Notes: generated from the sequence alone by a model not told the origin. A stretch of DNA of 64,000 nucleotides from an uncultured Marinococcus sp. (GCF_947493875.1 NZ_CANLSU010000003.1:186001-250000), one strand, 5' to 3'. Shown: positions 34,255 through 43,241, counted from the stretch's first letter. Numbers and translations: made by a program.

Positions 34255-34593
34255 TTAAGACTGCTGCTTTTCTGTCCCGAATTTCCGGTCGTATTCCCTT
34301 CCGTAATGCCGGCGTGCGTGGAATTCGTGAATGAGCCGGATGGACGGGCGAATGAGAAATTGAAAGCTGGCCACGACAAACAGGGTGACCCCGAGGAGGC
34401 GCCAGGGGCCTTCAAAGTAAAAGCAGATGCTGCCGATGAAAAACCATAGGCCTAAAAGAAAATCGTTGATCGTATAAAGGGTACTGTAAATCTTTTTGAA
34501 AAAGGGAGTATGATTTTTCATCCGGCTTTCGATATATTCGTTTCTGGAATTATCCTCCTGGTTGCTTTGATTGGCTGCTTCTTCTGTATTCAT
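34255..34593 (-). CDS. YrhK-like membrane protein
   Basis: A 112-aa protein with a polar N-terminal region of about 35 residues and two membrane helices in the pattern INDFLLGLWFFIGSICFYFEG ... LLGVTLFVVASFQFLIRPSIRLI, with the family pattern FLIRP after the second helix. This is the YrhK domain. Family members are short membrane proteins without a defined role. The first ATG is at 34593 with GGAGG upstream on the minus strand. Confidence 0.75.
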   Translation of the reverse strand: MNTEEAANQSNQEDNSRNEYIESRMKNHTPFFKKIYSTLYTINDFLLGLWFFIGSICFYFEGPWRLLGVTLFVVASFQFLIRPSIRLIHEFHARRHYGREYDRKFGTEKQQS

Positions 34594-35032
34594 GCTGACT
34601 CCTCCCTTCGTCTGTTCTGGTTCTGTTCCATATATCTATTAACGAATATGGGCAGGATAAAACGTCCTATGCCCGGTGCGTTTGTCTCCACCGGGCGACC
34701 ATGTTAGGGTAAATTTAACGCGTAGTACTCGTCTCCGCTAACGATGCACGAAATCAGCTAGGATACCCCTGGCAGGGAGCATTAGGGACAATAGCGCCTG
34801 CAATGCCCTGCTCCGGTAACGTTGCTGCTTGTTTTTTATTTTATGAGGAATTCCATATCGATACCAGGCAAAAGCCTGCGGAGAAGGGGAGCAGGCCAGG
34901 AGGCTGCTCCCCATTTTTAGGTGCAGCTTAGAGGCGGACGATCGGTAGCTATTGATCTGAGCGGGAATTACGATCCGGGAGATTTATTTTGACTGGGACC
35001 TTCAGCAAAAGCGGGGCGTCATTCTTGGCGTC
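34594..35032. other. Gap with no convincing gene
   Basis: I see no terminator, RNA gene or intact ORF. The last part (from 34961) is open in the frame of the following broken gene and probably belonged to it. Confidence 0.5.
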
Positions 35033-35431
35033 ATGTCGGAGAATACGTCGGAATGCGAGGCCCGGTGGCCGGCTCATTTAAACCACCAGAAATTCAACGA
35101 CAAAGTTATCGAGCTGAGCGAGTGGGGACAGAAGGTGCCGGCGACGACGGAATCGTTTTGGCTGAATGACCGGACGATTGTGATCAAACGGACCGGAGTC
35201 TTCGTGGAAATTGAAAAGGAATTGATTCAGGCAGGATATACCAACGAGCTCAAGGAAGTGAAGAAGCCGCTGGAGCTGCGGATGATTCACCGGTCGAGCC
35301 TGGAGTCCCTGATTGACGGTAAAATAACCGACCGTTTGTTTTCTGGCATTTCACAGGAGACAAAGGGTATTCAGTGCTCGTCATGCAGCCGAAAAAGTAA
35401 TAGCCTGAGCGGAACTCGTTTTCAGACCTAA
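35033..35431 (+). pseudogene. Probable frameshifted remnant of an unrecognised gene
   Basis: The frame from 35033 has ordinary codon use and reads as protein up to about residue 100 (FWLNDRTIVIKRTGVFVEIEK...). It then turns low-quality (CSSCSRKSNSLSGTRF). In the next frame the same DNA reads VFSARHAAEKVIA and stops at 35408, which looks like a natural protein end. The open frame also extends upstream to 34961 with plausible residues but no start or ribosome-binding site. I read this as a degraded gene with a one-base shift near 35340. The family is not recognised. Confidence 0.5.
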
Positions 35432-35524
35432 ATGGTAATTCACATTAAAAGGTGATTAGTCTAAAGCAGTTTAGTGGGAGCTGGGAAAAGACAAAAACAA
35501 AACCGGGAACGTTAAAGGACGAAA

Positions 35525-35555
35525 AAGAAGCTGCCAGCTCAGCCGGCAGCTTCTT
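35525..35555 (-). terminator. Terminator overlapping recombinase 3' end
   Basis: AAGAAGCTGCC (35525-35535) pairs with GGCAGCTTCTT (35545-35555). The stem includes the last codons of the recombinase; a T-rich tract follows on the minus strand. Confidence 0.85.
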
Positions 35556-36498
35556 CATTTACGTAGCGGATGTATTTGGTGAGCGTGAGCATCGACTGCA
35601 GCCCGAGCCGGTCCATCAGTTCCTCCGGCGACACGCCGCTTTCGAGCTCGCGCACGATGTAGCTGTTGCGGAAATGAGTCGCGGAAATAGCCCGTTCGAT
35701 GCCGGCGCGCTTGCGCTCCTCGCGGATCATTTTCTGGATCGCGACCTCGGTTAAATTTTTCGGCTGGTCGTTTTCATAGCTCCAGCGGTACGTCTGGCGC
35801 TGAAAGTCAAACGCCACAAACAGTGGCTCGCCGTCAAAGGACGGGCGCACGGCCTGCGGGATAACGTCGAGGTAATAGTACAGCTGCTTTTGCAGCTCCT
35901 TTGTCAGCTGGAGCGTCCGCGGGTTGCCCGCGGTAATCTCGAGCTCCCCGCGGGTCAGGTGCAGATGCTCGATCCGGATCGAGGCGAGCTCGTGCATGCG
36001 GAGCCCGTAGTCGTAAAACAGCTTTAGGATCACGATGTTTCGCGGGGCAAGCATGGGGCGCACGGCCTGCTGCTTGTCCGACAGTCCGGAATCGGACTCG
36101 AGTGTATCCATGAGCCGCTTCATTTCCTTCAGGGCAATCAGCTCTTCCTCCTTTAGCACGTTCCAGACGCTGTCATCGACGGGCAGCTCCGCCATCGGGT
36201 TGGCGGCGATCCGTTTTGTGTCGCGCAGAAAGCGGAAGTAGCGGACGAGCACGGTCTGGATGCGCTTGAGCGTCCGGAGCTGGTAGTGGCGCTCCTCGGC
36301 CAGAATATGAAAATAAGTGGTAATGTCGTCGGGTTTAACGGCCGCCTCTTCGCCGTCGAGGACCACATCGATAAACCGGTGAAAATCGGCCAGGTCGTAT
36401 TCATAGCGTTTCAGCGTGCTCGTCTTGCGCCCCCGGGACTGCAGGAAGGAAAGAAAGGCCTGCATGCCGTCCGGAAGGAGCTCGGGTTGCAAATTCAT
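35539..36498 (-). CDS. Tyrosine recombinase, XerC/D-like
   Basis: A 319-aa site-specific recombinase. Residues 1-100 form the SAM-like core-binding domain, the rest the catalytic domain. Arg I is in YDYGLRMHELAS, the His-x-x-Arg box is THFRNSYIV and the nucleophile Tyr is in LTKYIRYV. The position usually filled by His in LGH reads LGLQS, so one catalytic-pocket residue is replaced. The ATG at 36498 follows AGGAGG by 7 nt; the ATG two codons earlier overlaps that site. It lies divergently from hflX in otherwise core genome, so it is probably a chromosomal rather than an element-borne gene. Confidence 0.85.
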   Translation of the reverse strand: MNLQPELLPDGMQAFLSFLQSRGRKTSTLKRYEYDLADFHRFIDVVLDGEEAAVKPDDITTYFHILAEERHYQLRTLKRIQTVLVRYFRFLRDTKRIAANPMAELPVDDSVWNVLKEEELIALKEMKRLMDTLESDSGLSDKQQAVRPMLAPRNIVILKLFYDYGLRMHELASIRIEHLHLTRGELEITAGNPRTLQLTKELQKQLYYYLDVIPQAVRPSFDGEPLFVAFDFQRQTYRWSYENDQPKNLTEVAIQKMIREERKRAGIERAISATHFRNSYIVRELESGVSPEELMDRLGLQSMLTLTKYIRYVNEEAAG

Positions 36499-36607
36499 TG
36501 TCATTCCTCCTGCTTCGTTTGCCGATTAAGCATCGCGGCTTGTTTGTTTGGCACTTAACCCATATTATAGTATGTAGAGGACAGGAAAAACAGGAGGATC
36601 TAAACTA

Positions 36608-37897
36608 TTGCAGGATTTTGAGAATCAACAGGTAGATAAAGAACGGGTGGTACTGGTTGCCGTCCACAAGGATGATACCGATGAAGCGACGTTTGAAGCG
36701 TCCCTCACCGAGCTCGAACAGCTGGTGGAGACGGCGGGAGGCACGGTTACGGCCGTACTGACGCAGAGCAGGCGTTCGCTCGATTCGAAGACGTACGTCG
36801 GGAAAGGCAAGCTCGAGGAAGCGGTGGCGACCGCCGAGGAGCAGGAGGCGGATCTTTTAATCTTTAACGATGAGCTTTCGCCCGGCCAGATCTCCACGAT
36901 TACAAACCAGACTGGATTGTACATCATCGACCGCACGCAGCTGATACTTGATATTTTCGCTGGCCGTGCGGCGTCAAATGAAGGGAAAATGCAGGTGGAG
37001 CTCGCGCAGCTGAACTACATGCTGCCACGCCTCCGCGGACAGGGCGAATCCCTGTCCCGGCTCGGCGGCGGGATTGGTACACGCGGACCCGGGGAAACGA
37101 AGCTTGAGACCGACCGGCGCCACATCCAGAAGCGGATGGACGACGTACGCAAAAAGCTCAAGCAGGTGAAAAACCGGCGCGAGCAGTACCGCGAACGGCG
37201 CAAGGAAAAGAACGTGCTGCAGTTTGCGCTTGTCGGCTATACGAACGCCGGCAAATCCACGATTTTAAACGCGCTCACCGAAGCGGACACGCTCGAGGAA
37301 AACGCGCTGTTTGCCACGCTTGATCCGCTGACTCGCCGGGTGGAGCTGCCGTCAGGCCTCGAGGTGCTCGTCACCGATACGGTCGGGTTCATTCAGGACC
37401 TGCCGACGGCGCTAATTGCGGCGTTTCAGGCGACGCTTGAGGAAGTAAAGGAAGCAGACGTGCTGCTTCATGTGATTGACGGCTCGCACCCACGGGCAGC
37501 CGAGCAGGCCGCCACGGTGCGGGGGCTGTTAAAGGAGCTCGAAGCAAGCCACATTCCGGCGCTTACGGTCGTAAACAAACGCGACGCCGTCGAAGACGGG
37601 CCGGTTGTGGCGGCAGACAAGCCGTCGATTTCCATCTCGGCCCGCAAGGACGAGGACGTAGAGCTGTTGCGGGAGTCGATGGAAAGCGTACTGCTCGAGC
37701 AGCTGCAGCCGTACCATGTGGAAATTCCGCTTGCCGACGGCCATATTATGCAGCGGTTCAAGCATGAAACGGTCGTGCGCGAGGAAACGCTCGATGAAGA
37801 AAATGAAAGCTGGATTTTGTCCGGATACGTGCAGAGCGACCAGGCCATCCACCGGGAGATCAAGCAGTATGCTAAAGGAGATGCCGGGGCCAGATGA
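36608..37897 (+). CDS. hflX: HflX ribosome-associated GTPase (TTG start)
   Basis: A 429-aa GTPase that binds the 50S subunit and rescues or splits stalled ribosomes under stress. The N-terminal HflX domain contains DRTQLILDIFAGRA and GGIGTRGPGETKLETDRR; the G domain starts near residue 205 with P-loop GYTNAGKSTILNAL, then DTVGFIQDLP and NKRD. TTG at 36608 follows AGGAGGA. The stop overlaps the next gene's ATG. All sequence features are intact. Confidence 0.96.
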   Translation: MQDFENQQVDKERVVLVAVHKDDTDEATFEASLTELEQLVETAGGTVTAVLTQSRRSLDSKTYVGKGKLEEAVATAEEQEADLLIFNDELSPGQISTITNQTGLYIIDRTQLILDIFAGRAASNEGKMQVELAQLNYMLPRLRGQGESLSRLGGGIGTRGPGETKLETDRRHIQKRMDDVRKKLKQVKNRREQYRERRKEKNVLQFALVGYTNAGKSTILNALTEADTLEENALFATLDPLTRRVELPSGLEVLVTDTVGFIQDLPTALIAAFQATLEEVKEADVLLHVIDGSHPRAAEQAATVRGLLKELEASHIPALTVVNKRDAVEDGPVVAADKPSISISARKDEDVELLRESMESVLLEQLQPYHVEIPLADGHIMQRFKHETVVREETLDEENESWILSGYVQSDQAIHREIKQYAKGDAGAR

Positions 37898-39126
37898 CAC
37901 GCGAGATAATGGAACAAAAGCAGCTGCAGCAGGCCGAGCGCCGGATCGCGCCGCAGCTTGAAGCGATTTCCGAACGCGAGCTTGTGAACCAGCAGCGGAT
38001 GCTCGACATTTTCCGCAGCCATAACGTGTCGGCGTTTCATTTCCAACACTCCACCGGCTACGGCTATGATGACACCGGGCGCGAGGTGCTCGACCGGGTG
38101 TACGCCGATGTGTTTGGCACCGAGGCGGCCATGGTGCGCCAGCAGTTTATTTCCGGGACGCACGCGATCAGCACGGCGCTGTTTGCGGCGCTCCGTCCGG
38201 GCGGACAGCTGCTGTATGCCACCGGCACGCCGTACGACACGCTGAACACGGTGATCGGCCTCGACGGCAGCGAAGCAGGGACGATGAACGAATGGGGCAT
38301 CGGCTGCGACGTAGTGCCCCTTGCCGGCGGCCGCGTGGATATGGGCGCTGTGCATGAGGCGGTCACGCCGGACACACAGGTAATTGCATTTCAGCGCTCG
38401 CGCGGCTACGATGACCGCCCGTCGATCGGCCTGAACGAAATGAAGGAGTACATGGCGGAGCTGAAGCAGGCGTATCCGCACATCGTGCTGTTCGTGGACA
38501 ACTGCTACGGCGAGTTTGTGGAAACGACCGAGCCGGGCCATATCGGAGCGGATCTGATGGCGGGCTCGCTCATTAAAAACCCGGGCGGCGGCATTACCCG
38601 CACCGGCGGCTACATTGCCGGCCGGAGCGACCTGATTGAAAAGGCGGGGGCAAGCTTTGCCGCGCCCGGCATCGGCCTGGAAGGCGGGGCGACGCTCGGC
38701 ATGCTCCAGGAAATGTTTCAGGGGCTGTTTCTCGCGCCGCACGTTGTGGCGGAAGCCCATAAAGGAGCGGTGCTGACCGCGGCGCTGATGGAGGACGCCG
38801 GTCTGCAGGCCTCACCGGCCTCCGGACAGGAGCGGACAGATCTGATCCAGTCCGTACAGTTTGGCGACCGGGACAAAATGATCCGGTTCTGCCAGGCGGT
38901 GCAGCGGTATTCCCCGGTCGACTCCGGCGTTACACCTCAGCCGAGCCCAATGCCCGGCTACAGCGATGACGTGATCATGGCTGCCGGCGCGTTTATCCAG
39001 GGCTCAAGCATTGAGCTTTCCGCCGACGGGCCGATCCGGCCGCCGTATACAGCCTTCGTGCAGGGCGGATTAACGTATGCACACGTGAAAATTGCCGTTA
39101 GCGAAGCGTTAAAAGCGATACAATAA
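37894..39126 (+). CDS. YnbB-like PLP-dependent enzyme (methionine gamma-lyase family)
   Basis: A 410-aa PLP-dependent enzyme of the group formerly annotated as aluminium resistance protein and close to cystathionine beta/gamma lyases. FVDNCYGEFVE and MAGSLIKNPGGGI mark the PLP pocket; the Lys in SLIKN is the likely Schiff-base residue. In Bacillus it sits between hflX and glnR-glnA, as here. The ATGA overlap with hflX indicates translational coupling. The physiological reaction is not established. Confidence 0.9.
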   Translation: MTREIMEQKQLQQAERRIAPQLEAISERELVNQQRMLDIFRSHNVSAFHFQHSTGYGYDDTGREVLDRVYADVFGTEAAMVRQQFISGTHAISTALFAALRPGGQLLYATGTPYDTLNTVIGLDGSEAGTMNEWGIGCDVVPLAGGRVDMGAVHEAVTPDTQVIAFQRSRGYDDRPSIGLNEMKEYMAELKQAYPHIVLFVDNCYGEFVETTEPGHIGADLMAGSLIKNPGGGITRTGGYIAGRSDLIEKAGASFAAPGIGLEGGATLGMLQEMFQGLFLAPHVVAEAHKGAVLTAALMEDAGLQASPASGQERTDLIQSVQFGDRDKMIRFCQAVQRYSPVDSGVTPQPSPMPGYSDDVIMAAGAFIQGSSIELSADGPIRPPYTAFVQGGLTYAHVKIAVSEALKAIQ

Positions 39127-39135
39127 CCGACAGAA

Positions 39136-39168
39136 GGGCAGGTTCTCCGAAAGAGGGCCTGTTTTTTC
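39136..39168 (+). terminator. Terminator of hflX-ynbB operon
   Basis: GGGCAGG..CTC pairs with GAG..CCTG, followed by six T. Confidence 0.75.
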
Positions 39169-39230
39169 TGTACATTTGACGGGGAATAGGCGAAAATAGA
39201 GAAAGAGACAATAAGTTCTGAAAATTTTGA

Positions 39231-39247
39231 TGTAAAAATAGCTTACA
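39231..39247 (+). promoter_or_regulatory. GlnR/TnrA box 1
   Basis: TGTAAAAATAGCTTACA is a perfect match to TGTNAN7TNACA. It lies upstream of the -35 element. Confidence 0.85.
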
Positions 39248-39252
39248 TGAAC

Positions 39253-39281
39253 TTGACTGAAAAGCTTACATCATGTAGGAT
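39253..39281 (+). promoter_or_regulatory. glnRA promoter with GlnR box 2
   Basis: TTGACT (39253-39258) and TAGGAT, 17 bp apart, form the promoter. A second, degenerate GlnR site TGACTGAAAAGCTTACA (39254-39270) overlaps the -35, matching the two-operator arrangement of B. subtilis glnRA. Confidence 0.75.
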
Positions 39282-39313
39282 ATACTTAGTTTCAATGAAA
39301 GGGGGCGTAACGC

Positions 39314-39709
39314 ATGAATGATCATGTACGCCGGAATACCCCTTTATTTCCGATTGGTATCGTCCAGAAGCTGACGGAGCTCACCCCAAGGCAGATTCGT
39401 TACTACGAAGAACACGGCCTGGTGTTTCCGACACGGACCGAAGGCAACCAGCGGTTGTTTTCCTTCCGCGATGTGGATCGTCTGCTTGAAATCAAAGCGA
39501 TGATGGAGCGGGGCGTGAACCTTTCAGGCATCAAGGAAATCTATGAGTTAAAAACGTATTCAGAGGAACCAAAGCAGCCCTCCGCACCAAGAAGTCATGA
39601 TATGACCGACCGTGAACTGCGCAAGCACCTCCGCAAGGAAGTGATGATGGCAGGCAAATATTCGCGTCCGTCTATGATTCAGGGACAGCTGTCGCGGTTT
39701 TTCGACTAA
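39314..39709 (+). CDS. glnR: GlnR, MerR-family nitrogen regulator
   Basis: A 131-aa MerR-type repressor of glnRA and other nitrogen genes. The N-terminal HTH (VQKLTELTPRQIRYYEEHGLV) and wing (TEGNQRLFSFRDVDRLLEI) are intact. The basic C-terminal end (MMAGKYSRPSMIQGQLSRFF) is the autoinhibitory segment that responds to feedback-inhibited glutamine synthetase. It is 88 bp upstream of glnA and two operators precede it. Confidence 0.95.
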   Translation: MNDHVRRNTPLFPIGIVQKLTELTPRQIRYYEEHGLVFPTRTEGNQRLFSFRDVDRLLEIKAMMERGVNLSGIKEIYELKTYSEEPKQPSAPRSHDMTDRELRKHLRKEVMMAGKYSRPSMIQGQLSRFFD

Positions 39710-39797
39710 CAGCAGGATTAACTTTTTCCCGGCTGCGGCTGGGGAAAAGATCTAATAATTCACTATTCTAGTTTTTTAGAGAGGAGTCACAATTAAC

Positions 39798-41144
39798 ATG
39801 GCAAACACGAGAAAAGACATTTTAAAGTTTGCGGAAGAGGAAAACGTTAAGTTTATCCGTCTTCAGTTTACTGACTTGCAAGGAATTATTAAAAACGTAG
39901 AGATTCCGGTGGACCAGCTTGATAAAGCACTGGACAACCTGATGATGTTCGACGGTTCTTCCATCGAAGGATTTGTACGTATTGAAGAATCCGATATGTA
40001 CCTCTATCCGGATCTTGATACCTGGATCGTCTTCCCATGGACCCCGGAAAAGGGCAAAGTCGCACGTTTAATTTGTGACATATACGAGCCGGGCAAGCCT
40101 GGCGAAGAACCAACACCATTTGAGGGCGACCCTCGCGGTATTTTGAAGCGTGTACTTAAAGAAGCAGAGAAATTAGGCTTCACCGACTTCAATATTGGAC
40201 CGGAGCCTGAATTCTTCCTTTTCAAAAACGATGAAAAGGGCGAGCCGACCACAACCCTGAACGACAAAGGCGGTTACTTTGACCTTGCCCCGACAGACCT
40301 CGGCGAAAACTGCCGCCGTGACATCGTGCTTGAGCTTGAAGACATGGGATTTGAAATCGAAGCTTCCCACCACGAAGTGGCACCGGGACAGCACGAAATC
40401 GACTTCAAATACGCAGACGCCATCACGGCCTGCGACAACATCCAGACGTTTAAGCTCGTTGTTAAAACGATCGCGCGTAAGCACGGCCTGCACGCAACCT
40501 TTATGCCAAAGCCATTGTTCGGCGTAAACGGATCCGGCATGCACTGCAACATGTCCCTGTTCAAAGGCAAAGAGAACGCGTTCTACGACAAGAAGACCGA
40601 TTCTCAGCTGAGCACAACGGCCATGCAGTTCCTCGCAGGTACACTCGAGCACGCGAAGGCGTTCACGGCGCTGACGAACCCAATCGTCAACTCCTACAAG
40701 CGTCTTGTGCCAGGCTACGAAGCACCAGTATACGTGGCGTGGTCCCTGCGTAACCGCAGCCCGCTCGTGCGTATCCCGTCCTCCCGCGGCATGAGCACGC
40801 GTATTGAAACGCGCAGCCCGGACCCGGCAGCGAACCCGTACCTTGCGATTGCAGCAATGCTCGCAGCCGGCCTGGACGGCGTCAAGCGGAAGCTTGAGGC
40901 ACCAGAGCCGACTGACCGCAACATCTATGTGATGGAAAAAGCAGAACGCGAAGAACTCGGCATCGAGGACCTTCCGGCAGACCTGAACGAAGCGCTTCAG
41001 CACCTGCTGAACGACGAAGTTCTCGTCAACGCCATCGGCCCACACGCCATCGAGCACTTCGCCGAAGCAAAAGAAATCGAGTGGGACATGTTCCGCAGCC
41101 AGGTACACCCTTGGGAACGCGAACAGTTCCTGTCCACTTACTAA
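39798..41144 (+). CDS. glnA: Glutamine synthetase, type I
   Basis: Makes glutamine from glutamate, ammonia and ATP, and in Bacillus also controls GlnR and TnrA. 448 aa, the usual length of the GSI-alpha type. Signatures: [19 protein letters not shown], the ATP site [18 protein letters not shown] and [13 protein letters not shown]. No adenylylation-loop tyrosine context of the GSI-beta type is seen. A terminator follows at once. Confidence 0.97.
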   Translation: MANTRKDILKFAEEENVKFIRLQFTDLQGIIKNVEIPVDQLDKALDNLMMFDGSSIEGFVRIEESDMYLYPDLDTWIVFPWTPEKGKVARLICDIYEPGKPGEEPTPFEGDPRGILKRVLKEAEKLGFTDFNIGPEPEFFLFKNDEKGEPTTTLNDKGGYFDLAPTDLGENCRRDIVLELEDMGFEIEASHHEVAPGQHEIDFKYADAITACDNIQTFKLVVKTIARKHGLHATFMPKPLFGVNGSGMHCNMSLFKGKENAFYDKKTDSQLSTTAMQFLAGTLEHAKAFTALTNPIVNSYKRLVPGYEAPVYVAWSLRNRSPLVRIPSSRGMSTRIETRSPDPAANPYLAIAAMLAAGLDGVKRKLEAPEPTDRNIYVMEKAEREELGIEDLPADLNEALQHLLNDEVLVNAIGPHAIEHFAEAKEIEWDMFRSQVHPWEREQFLSTY

Positions 41145-41151
41145 GATTGAG

Positions 41152-41186
41152 AAAACCCTTCAGCCGCAATGGTTGGAGGGTTTTTT
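41152..41186 (+). terminator. Terminator of glnRA
   Basis: AAAACCCTTCA (41152-41162) pairs with TGGAGGGTTTT (41174-41184) with one G-U, then T. Confidence 0.9.
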
Positions 41187-41201
41187 GTGTTTCTTAGATT
41201 G

Positions 41202-41372
41202 TCAATTTAAGCGCAACACTTCTTCATGAAACACATTTTCCGTGGTCTCCCCATGTAAACAATTTCTGGGGCGTCGATGAATCAGTCCGGTGACGTAGTC
41301 CACTTCCCGCCGGCTGAGGCGAGCTAAATCCATGCCCTTCGGAAAAAATTCCCTCAGAGCTCCTGCATGCAC
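41202..41372 (-). mobile_element. IS30-family transposase, C-terminal remnant
   Basis: In the minus-strand frame ending at 41202 the DNA reads ALREFFPKGMDLARL..., then EVDYVTGLIHRRPRNCL and VFHEEVLRLN, the C-terminal end of IS30 transposases (including the catalytic-domain tail with FFPKG and RPR). Only about 56 residues remain after an in-frame stop at 41375. No terminal inverted repeats were found. It lies directly at the border between core glnA and the accessory region. Confidence 0.75.
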
Positions 41373-41485
41373 TTAGAAACATAAATGAAGGAGTATCGAG
41401 GTATAGAAATGCTTCATTCTCTTTCAATTAATTCCCCCTAGATTCAACTAATTAAGAAAAATATGGTTAATAGAGCTACAAAAAA

Positions 41486-41510
41486 GAAGAGGGTTCTAGT
41501 TATCCTCTTC
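41486..41510 (-). terminator. Terminator of XRE gene unit
   Basis: GAAGAGG (41486-41492) pairs with CCTCTTC (41504-41510); on the minus strand six T follow. Confidence 0.8.
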
Positions 41511-41579
41511 ATAATTTTTGCGTTTCTCTCGCTGGAATTCAATATAGCGAATTGCTTCTTTTTTCTCTTCCTTTGTCAT
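41496..41579 (-). CDS. Possible 27-aa charged peptide
   Basis: ATG at 41579 opens MTKEEKKEAIRYIEFQREK and eight more charged residues, with the stop inside the terminator stem. It lies 15 bp after the XRE stop. There is no clear ribosome-binding site, so coupling to the XRE gene would be needed. Highly charged, helical; unknown. Confidence 0.35.
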   Translation of the reverse strand: MTKEEKKEAIRYIEFQREKRKNYEEDN

Positions 41580-41594
41580 TTTATAGAATTCATG

Positions 41595-41906
41595 CTAAAG
41601 TGTCTGGTCCTCATTAGGCATAGGGTTATAGGGTTGTTCATTCTGTTTGAGGAGTCGTTCATCCTGTTTAATGAAAGGATAGTTCCTTGTATTCATGCTA
41701 TCTTCTGGGTAATCTTTGCGTCCCAACAAATAATCTGTAGTAACTTCGAAAAAATTAGCAATTTGGGTAAGTTTATTAAAATCAAAACTTCTATTCCCTT
41801 GTTCATACATTGCGTATGTCGTCCTGCCCATGCCCAATTTTTTAGCCATCTCTGTTTGATTAAATTTATATTTTTTTCTTAGGCAAGATAGCCTATTACT
41901 TAACAT
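41595..41906 (-). CDS. XRE-family HTH regulator (phage repressor type)
   Basis: A 103-aa DNA-binding protein. Residues 4-60 form an HTH_3/XRE domain (LRKKYKFNQTEMAKKLGMGRTTYAMYEQGNR, quoted here as two halves in sequence: LRKKYKFNQTEMAKK and LGMGRTTYAMYEQG), ending in the typical VTTDYLLGRKD. The remaining 35 residues are polar. This is the form of small lysogeny repressors and accessory regulators. It stands at the left edge of the phage-like segment. Confidence 0.85.
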   Translation of the reverse strand: MLSNRLSCLRKKYKFNQTEMAKKLGMGRTTYAMYEQGNRSFDFNKLTQIANFFEVTTDYLLGRKDYPEDSMNTRNYPFIKQDERLLKQNEQPYNPMPNEDQTL

Positions 41907-42055
41907 AACAAATTTTCCTCAGAATAGATTAATACAATTATAACTACACGGAATGTGTAAAGTAAGTATATGACATTGGAATTCGAATGAACTATTTTTT
42001 GAAGATGATAGTCACGATAAGTGTCAAAAAATAAATAAATATAGTGAGGGCAACA

Positions 42056-42181
42056 ATGGACCGAAACAAAGTAACCAAATGTGAAAGCTGTGGCGAACGA
42101 AATTGGATAGCGGATTGAGAGACCATCAATAAACACCGCGTGGTGATTCTCTATAGTTGCAAGTCCTGCCGACATGAATGA
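42056..42181 (+). pseudogene. Small zinc-ribbon protein interrupted by TGA
   Basis: The frame from 42056 reads MDRNKVTKCESCGERNWIAD, then TGA at 42116, then ETINKHRVVILYSCKSCRHE and a second TGA. Two CxxC knuckles 25 residues apart make a compact zinc ribbon if the stop is read through. The break is a single codon; mutation is the simplest explanation. Small zinc-ribbon ORFs are common in Bacillus phages. Confidence 0.5.
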
Positions 42182-42271
42182 AAAGCCGAATATCTCTTAA
42201 GGGTGTGACGAAATGGATTTACTAGATATTTCTAGTATTGTAATGGCGATTGGAGCTTTATGTTTGTCCAT

Positions 42272-42880
42272 TTATTCTTTGGTGTCCAGCTGAGGCCATT
42301 TTTCAAGGTGATAAACGATCCCTTCATAATGAAACTTTTTTCGTTTCGTAACAGCGAACCGATCTTTAGGTTTGGTCCAGGGCTTTCTCATAGAAAATTT
42401 AACAGAAAAGCCTAACTCTTTTTGATCTTCCCGAGGAAACATCACCAAATCGAGAATTATAAAGGAATTGCTTTTAATTATGCCGTGGTTTTTATCTGGA
42501 ATATATAACTCAGTTAAACGAGTTGATTCATTAGAAGTCGGAATCACTTCATATATAGGTTTTTCTCGATGGTCATGATAAACCGCTCTTCTAGTTAATA
42601 AGTCTCCGTTGATATTAGTTTGGGGGTCAAAAGCCCGCATATCAAAGAAAGCAATATCCTTGTTCGAAGGATTAACGATTTCTAAACGTGCTTTTAACGC
42701 AGAACCGTAAGGCAACGGACCATCTTCTTCCATGATCATTATATGTTGAGGTTTGATAACTTCTGCGTTTTTAGAAATTTCTACTACTAATGTTTTTTTG
42801 TTTGTCCAAGCTACTATCCCTGAAATTACTAAAGACACTAAAGCAATACCTACAGATACGTAATCCACCCATTCTGTCAC
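42272..42880 (-). CDS. Membrane-anchored orphan protein, 202 aa
   Basis: Unknown family. GTG at 42880 follows AAAGGTGGGG. A single N-terminal membrane helix (YVSVGIALVSLVISGIVAW) is followed by a beta-rich soluble domain with the pattern ARLEIVNPSNKDIAFFDMRAF, as in Ig-like folds with an N-x-(G/S) turn. The C-terminal part is basic (KPKDRFAVTKRKKFHYEG). The same plan, helix plus beta-sandwich, is seen in the protein at 44168. AT-rich coding and phage-type neighbours suggest an accessory gene. Confidence 0.7.
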   Translation of the reverse strand: MTEWVDYVSVGIALVSLVISGIVAWTNKKTLVVEISKNAEVIKPQHIMIMEEDGPLPYGSALKARLEIVNPSNKDIAFFDMRAFDPQTNINGDLLTRRAVYHDHREKPIYEVIPTSNESTRLTELYIPDKNHGIIKSNSFIILDLVMFPREDQKELGFSVKFSMRKPWTKPKDRFAVTKRKKFHYEGIVYHLEKWPQLDTKE

Positions 42881-42954
42881 TAGACCCCACCTTTCTAATA
42901 TAGATGTATTGTAACAGATTGGTAAGTTGACTATTTATTAAGTAGGTAACCGCT

Positions 42955-43113
42955 ATGAACCGAAGATACGGCATTTACTACCAAGGCATCTTGATGGAGG
43001 AACACGAAACGCCAGCGGCAGCCTACAAGGCATTGATCGAACGAACGAAAAGCATGCAAGTTTTTCACGAACTAAAAGTTATTGAAGAGGAATCAATATG
43101 CGCAATTTCATAA
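42955..43113 (+). CDS. Small phage-type protein, 52 aa
   Basis: ATG at 42955 preceded by AAGTAGGT encodes MNRRYGIYYQGILMEEHETP, then a helix with AAAYKALIERTKSMQVFHEL. The pattern of a short two-strand start with a helical tail is common among phage early proteins. Its end overlaps the next ORF by 16 bp. No function is assigned. Confidence 0.5.
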   Translation: MNRRYGIYYQGILMEEHETPAAAYKALIERTKSMQVFHELKVIEEESICAIS

Positions 43114-43241
43114 TTATAGCCACCACGATCGCCGTTGCAGCCACAACAGCGAAGAAGGTAGCAAAATCGAAAGATAAAAATATAGTAACAATTACTCGTC
43201 CGGACGGTTATCACATTACGCATGCCCACATAAGGATGTAA
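43098..43241 (+). CDS. Small orphan protein, 47 aa, possibly truncated by frameshift
   Basis: ATG at 43098 with GAAGAGGAA upstream opens a frame with a weak signal-like start (MRNFIIIATTIAVAATTAKK). After 47 codons it stops at 43241. Another frame continues the sequence as KAGVHFYQVNNESEQMQVIL up to 43328, which looks protein-like, so a frameshift near 43225 may have shortened the gene. Confidence 0.4.
   Translation: MRNFIIIATTIAVAATTAKKVAKSKDKNIVTITRPDGYHITHAHIRM

Noticed and set aside
37468-38760. 430-aa minus-strand ORF over hflX and ynbB
   Set aside because: It spans two well-supported genes in antisense and is rich in His/Arg, the mark of a mirrored frame.
41224-41427. 67-aa minus-strand ORF
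   Set aside because: It is in a different frame from the IS30 transposase remnant on the same strand, which explains the DNA better.
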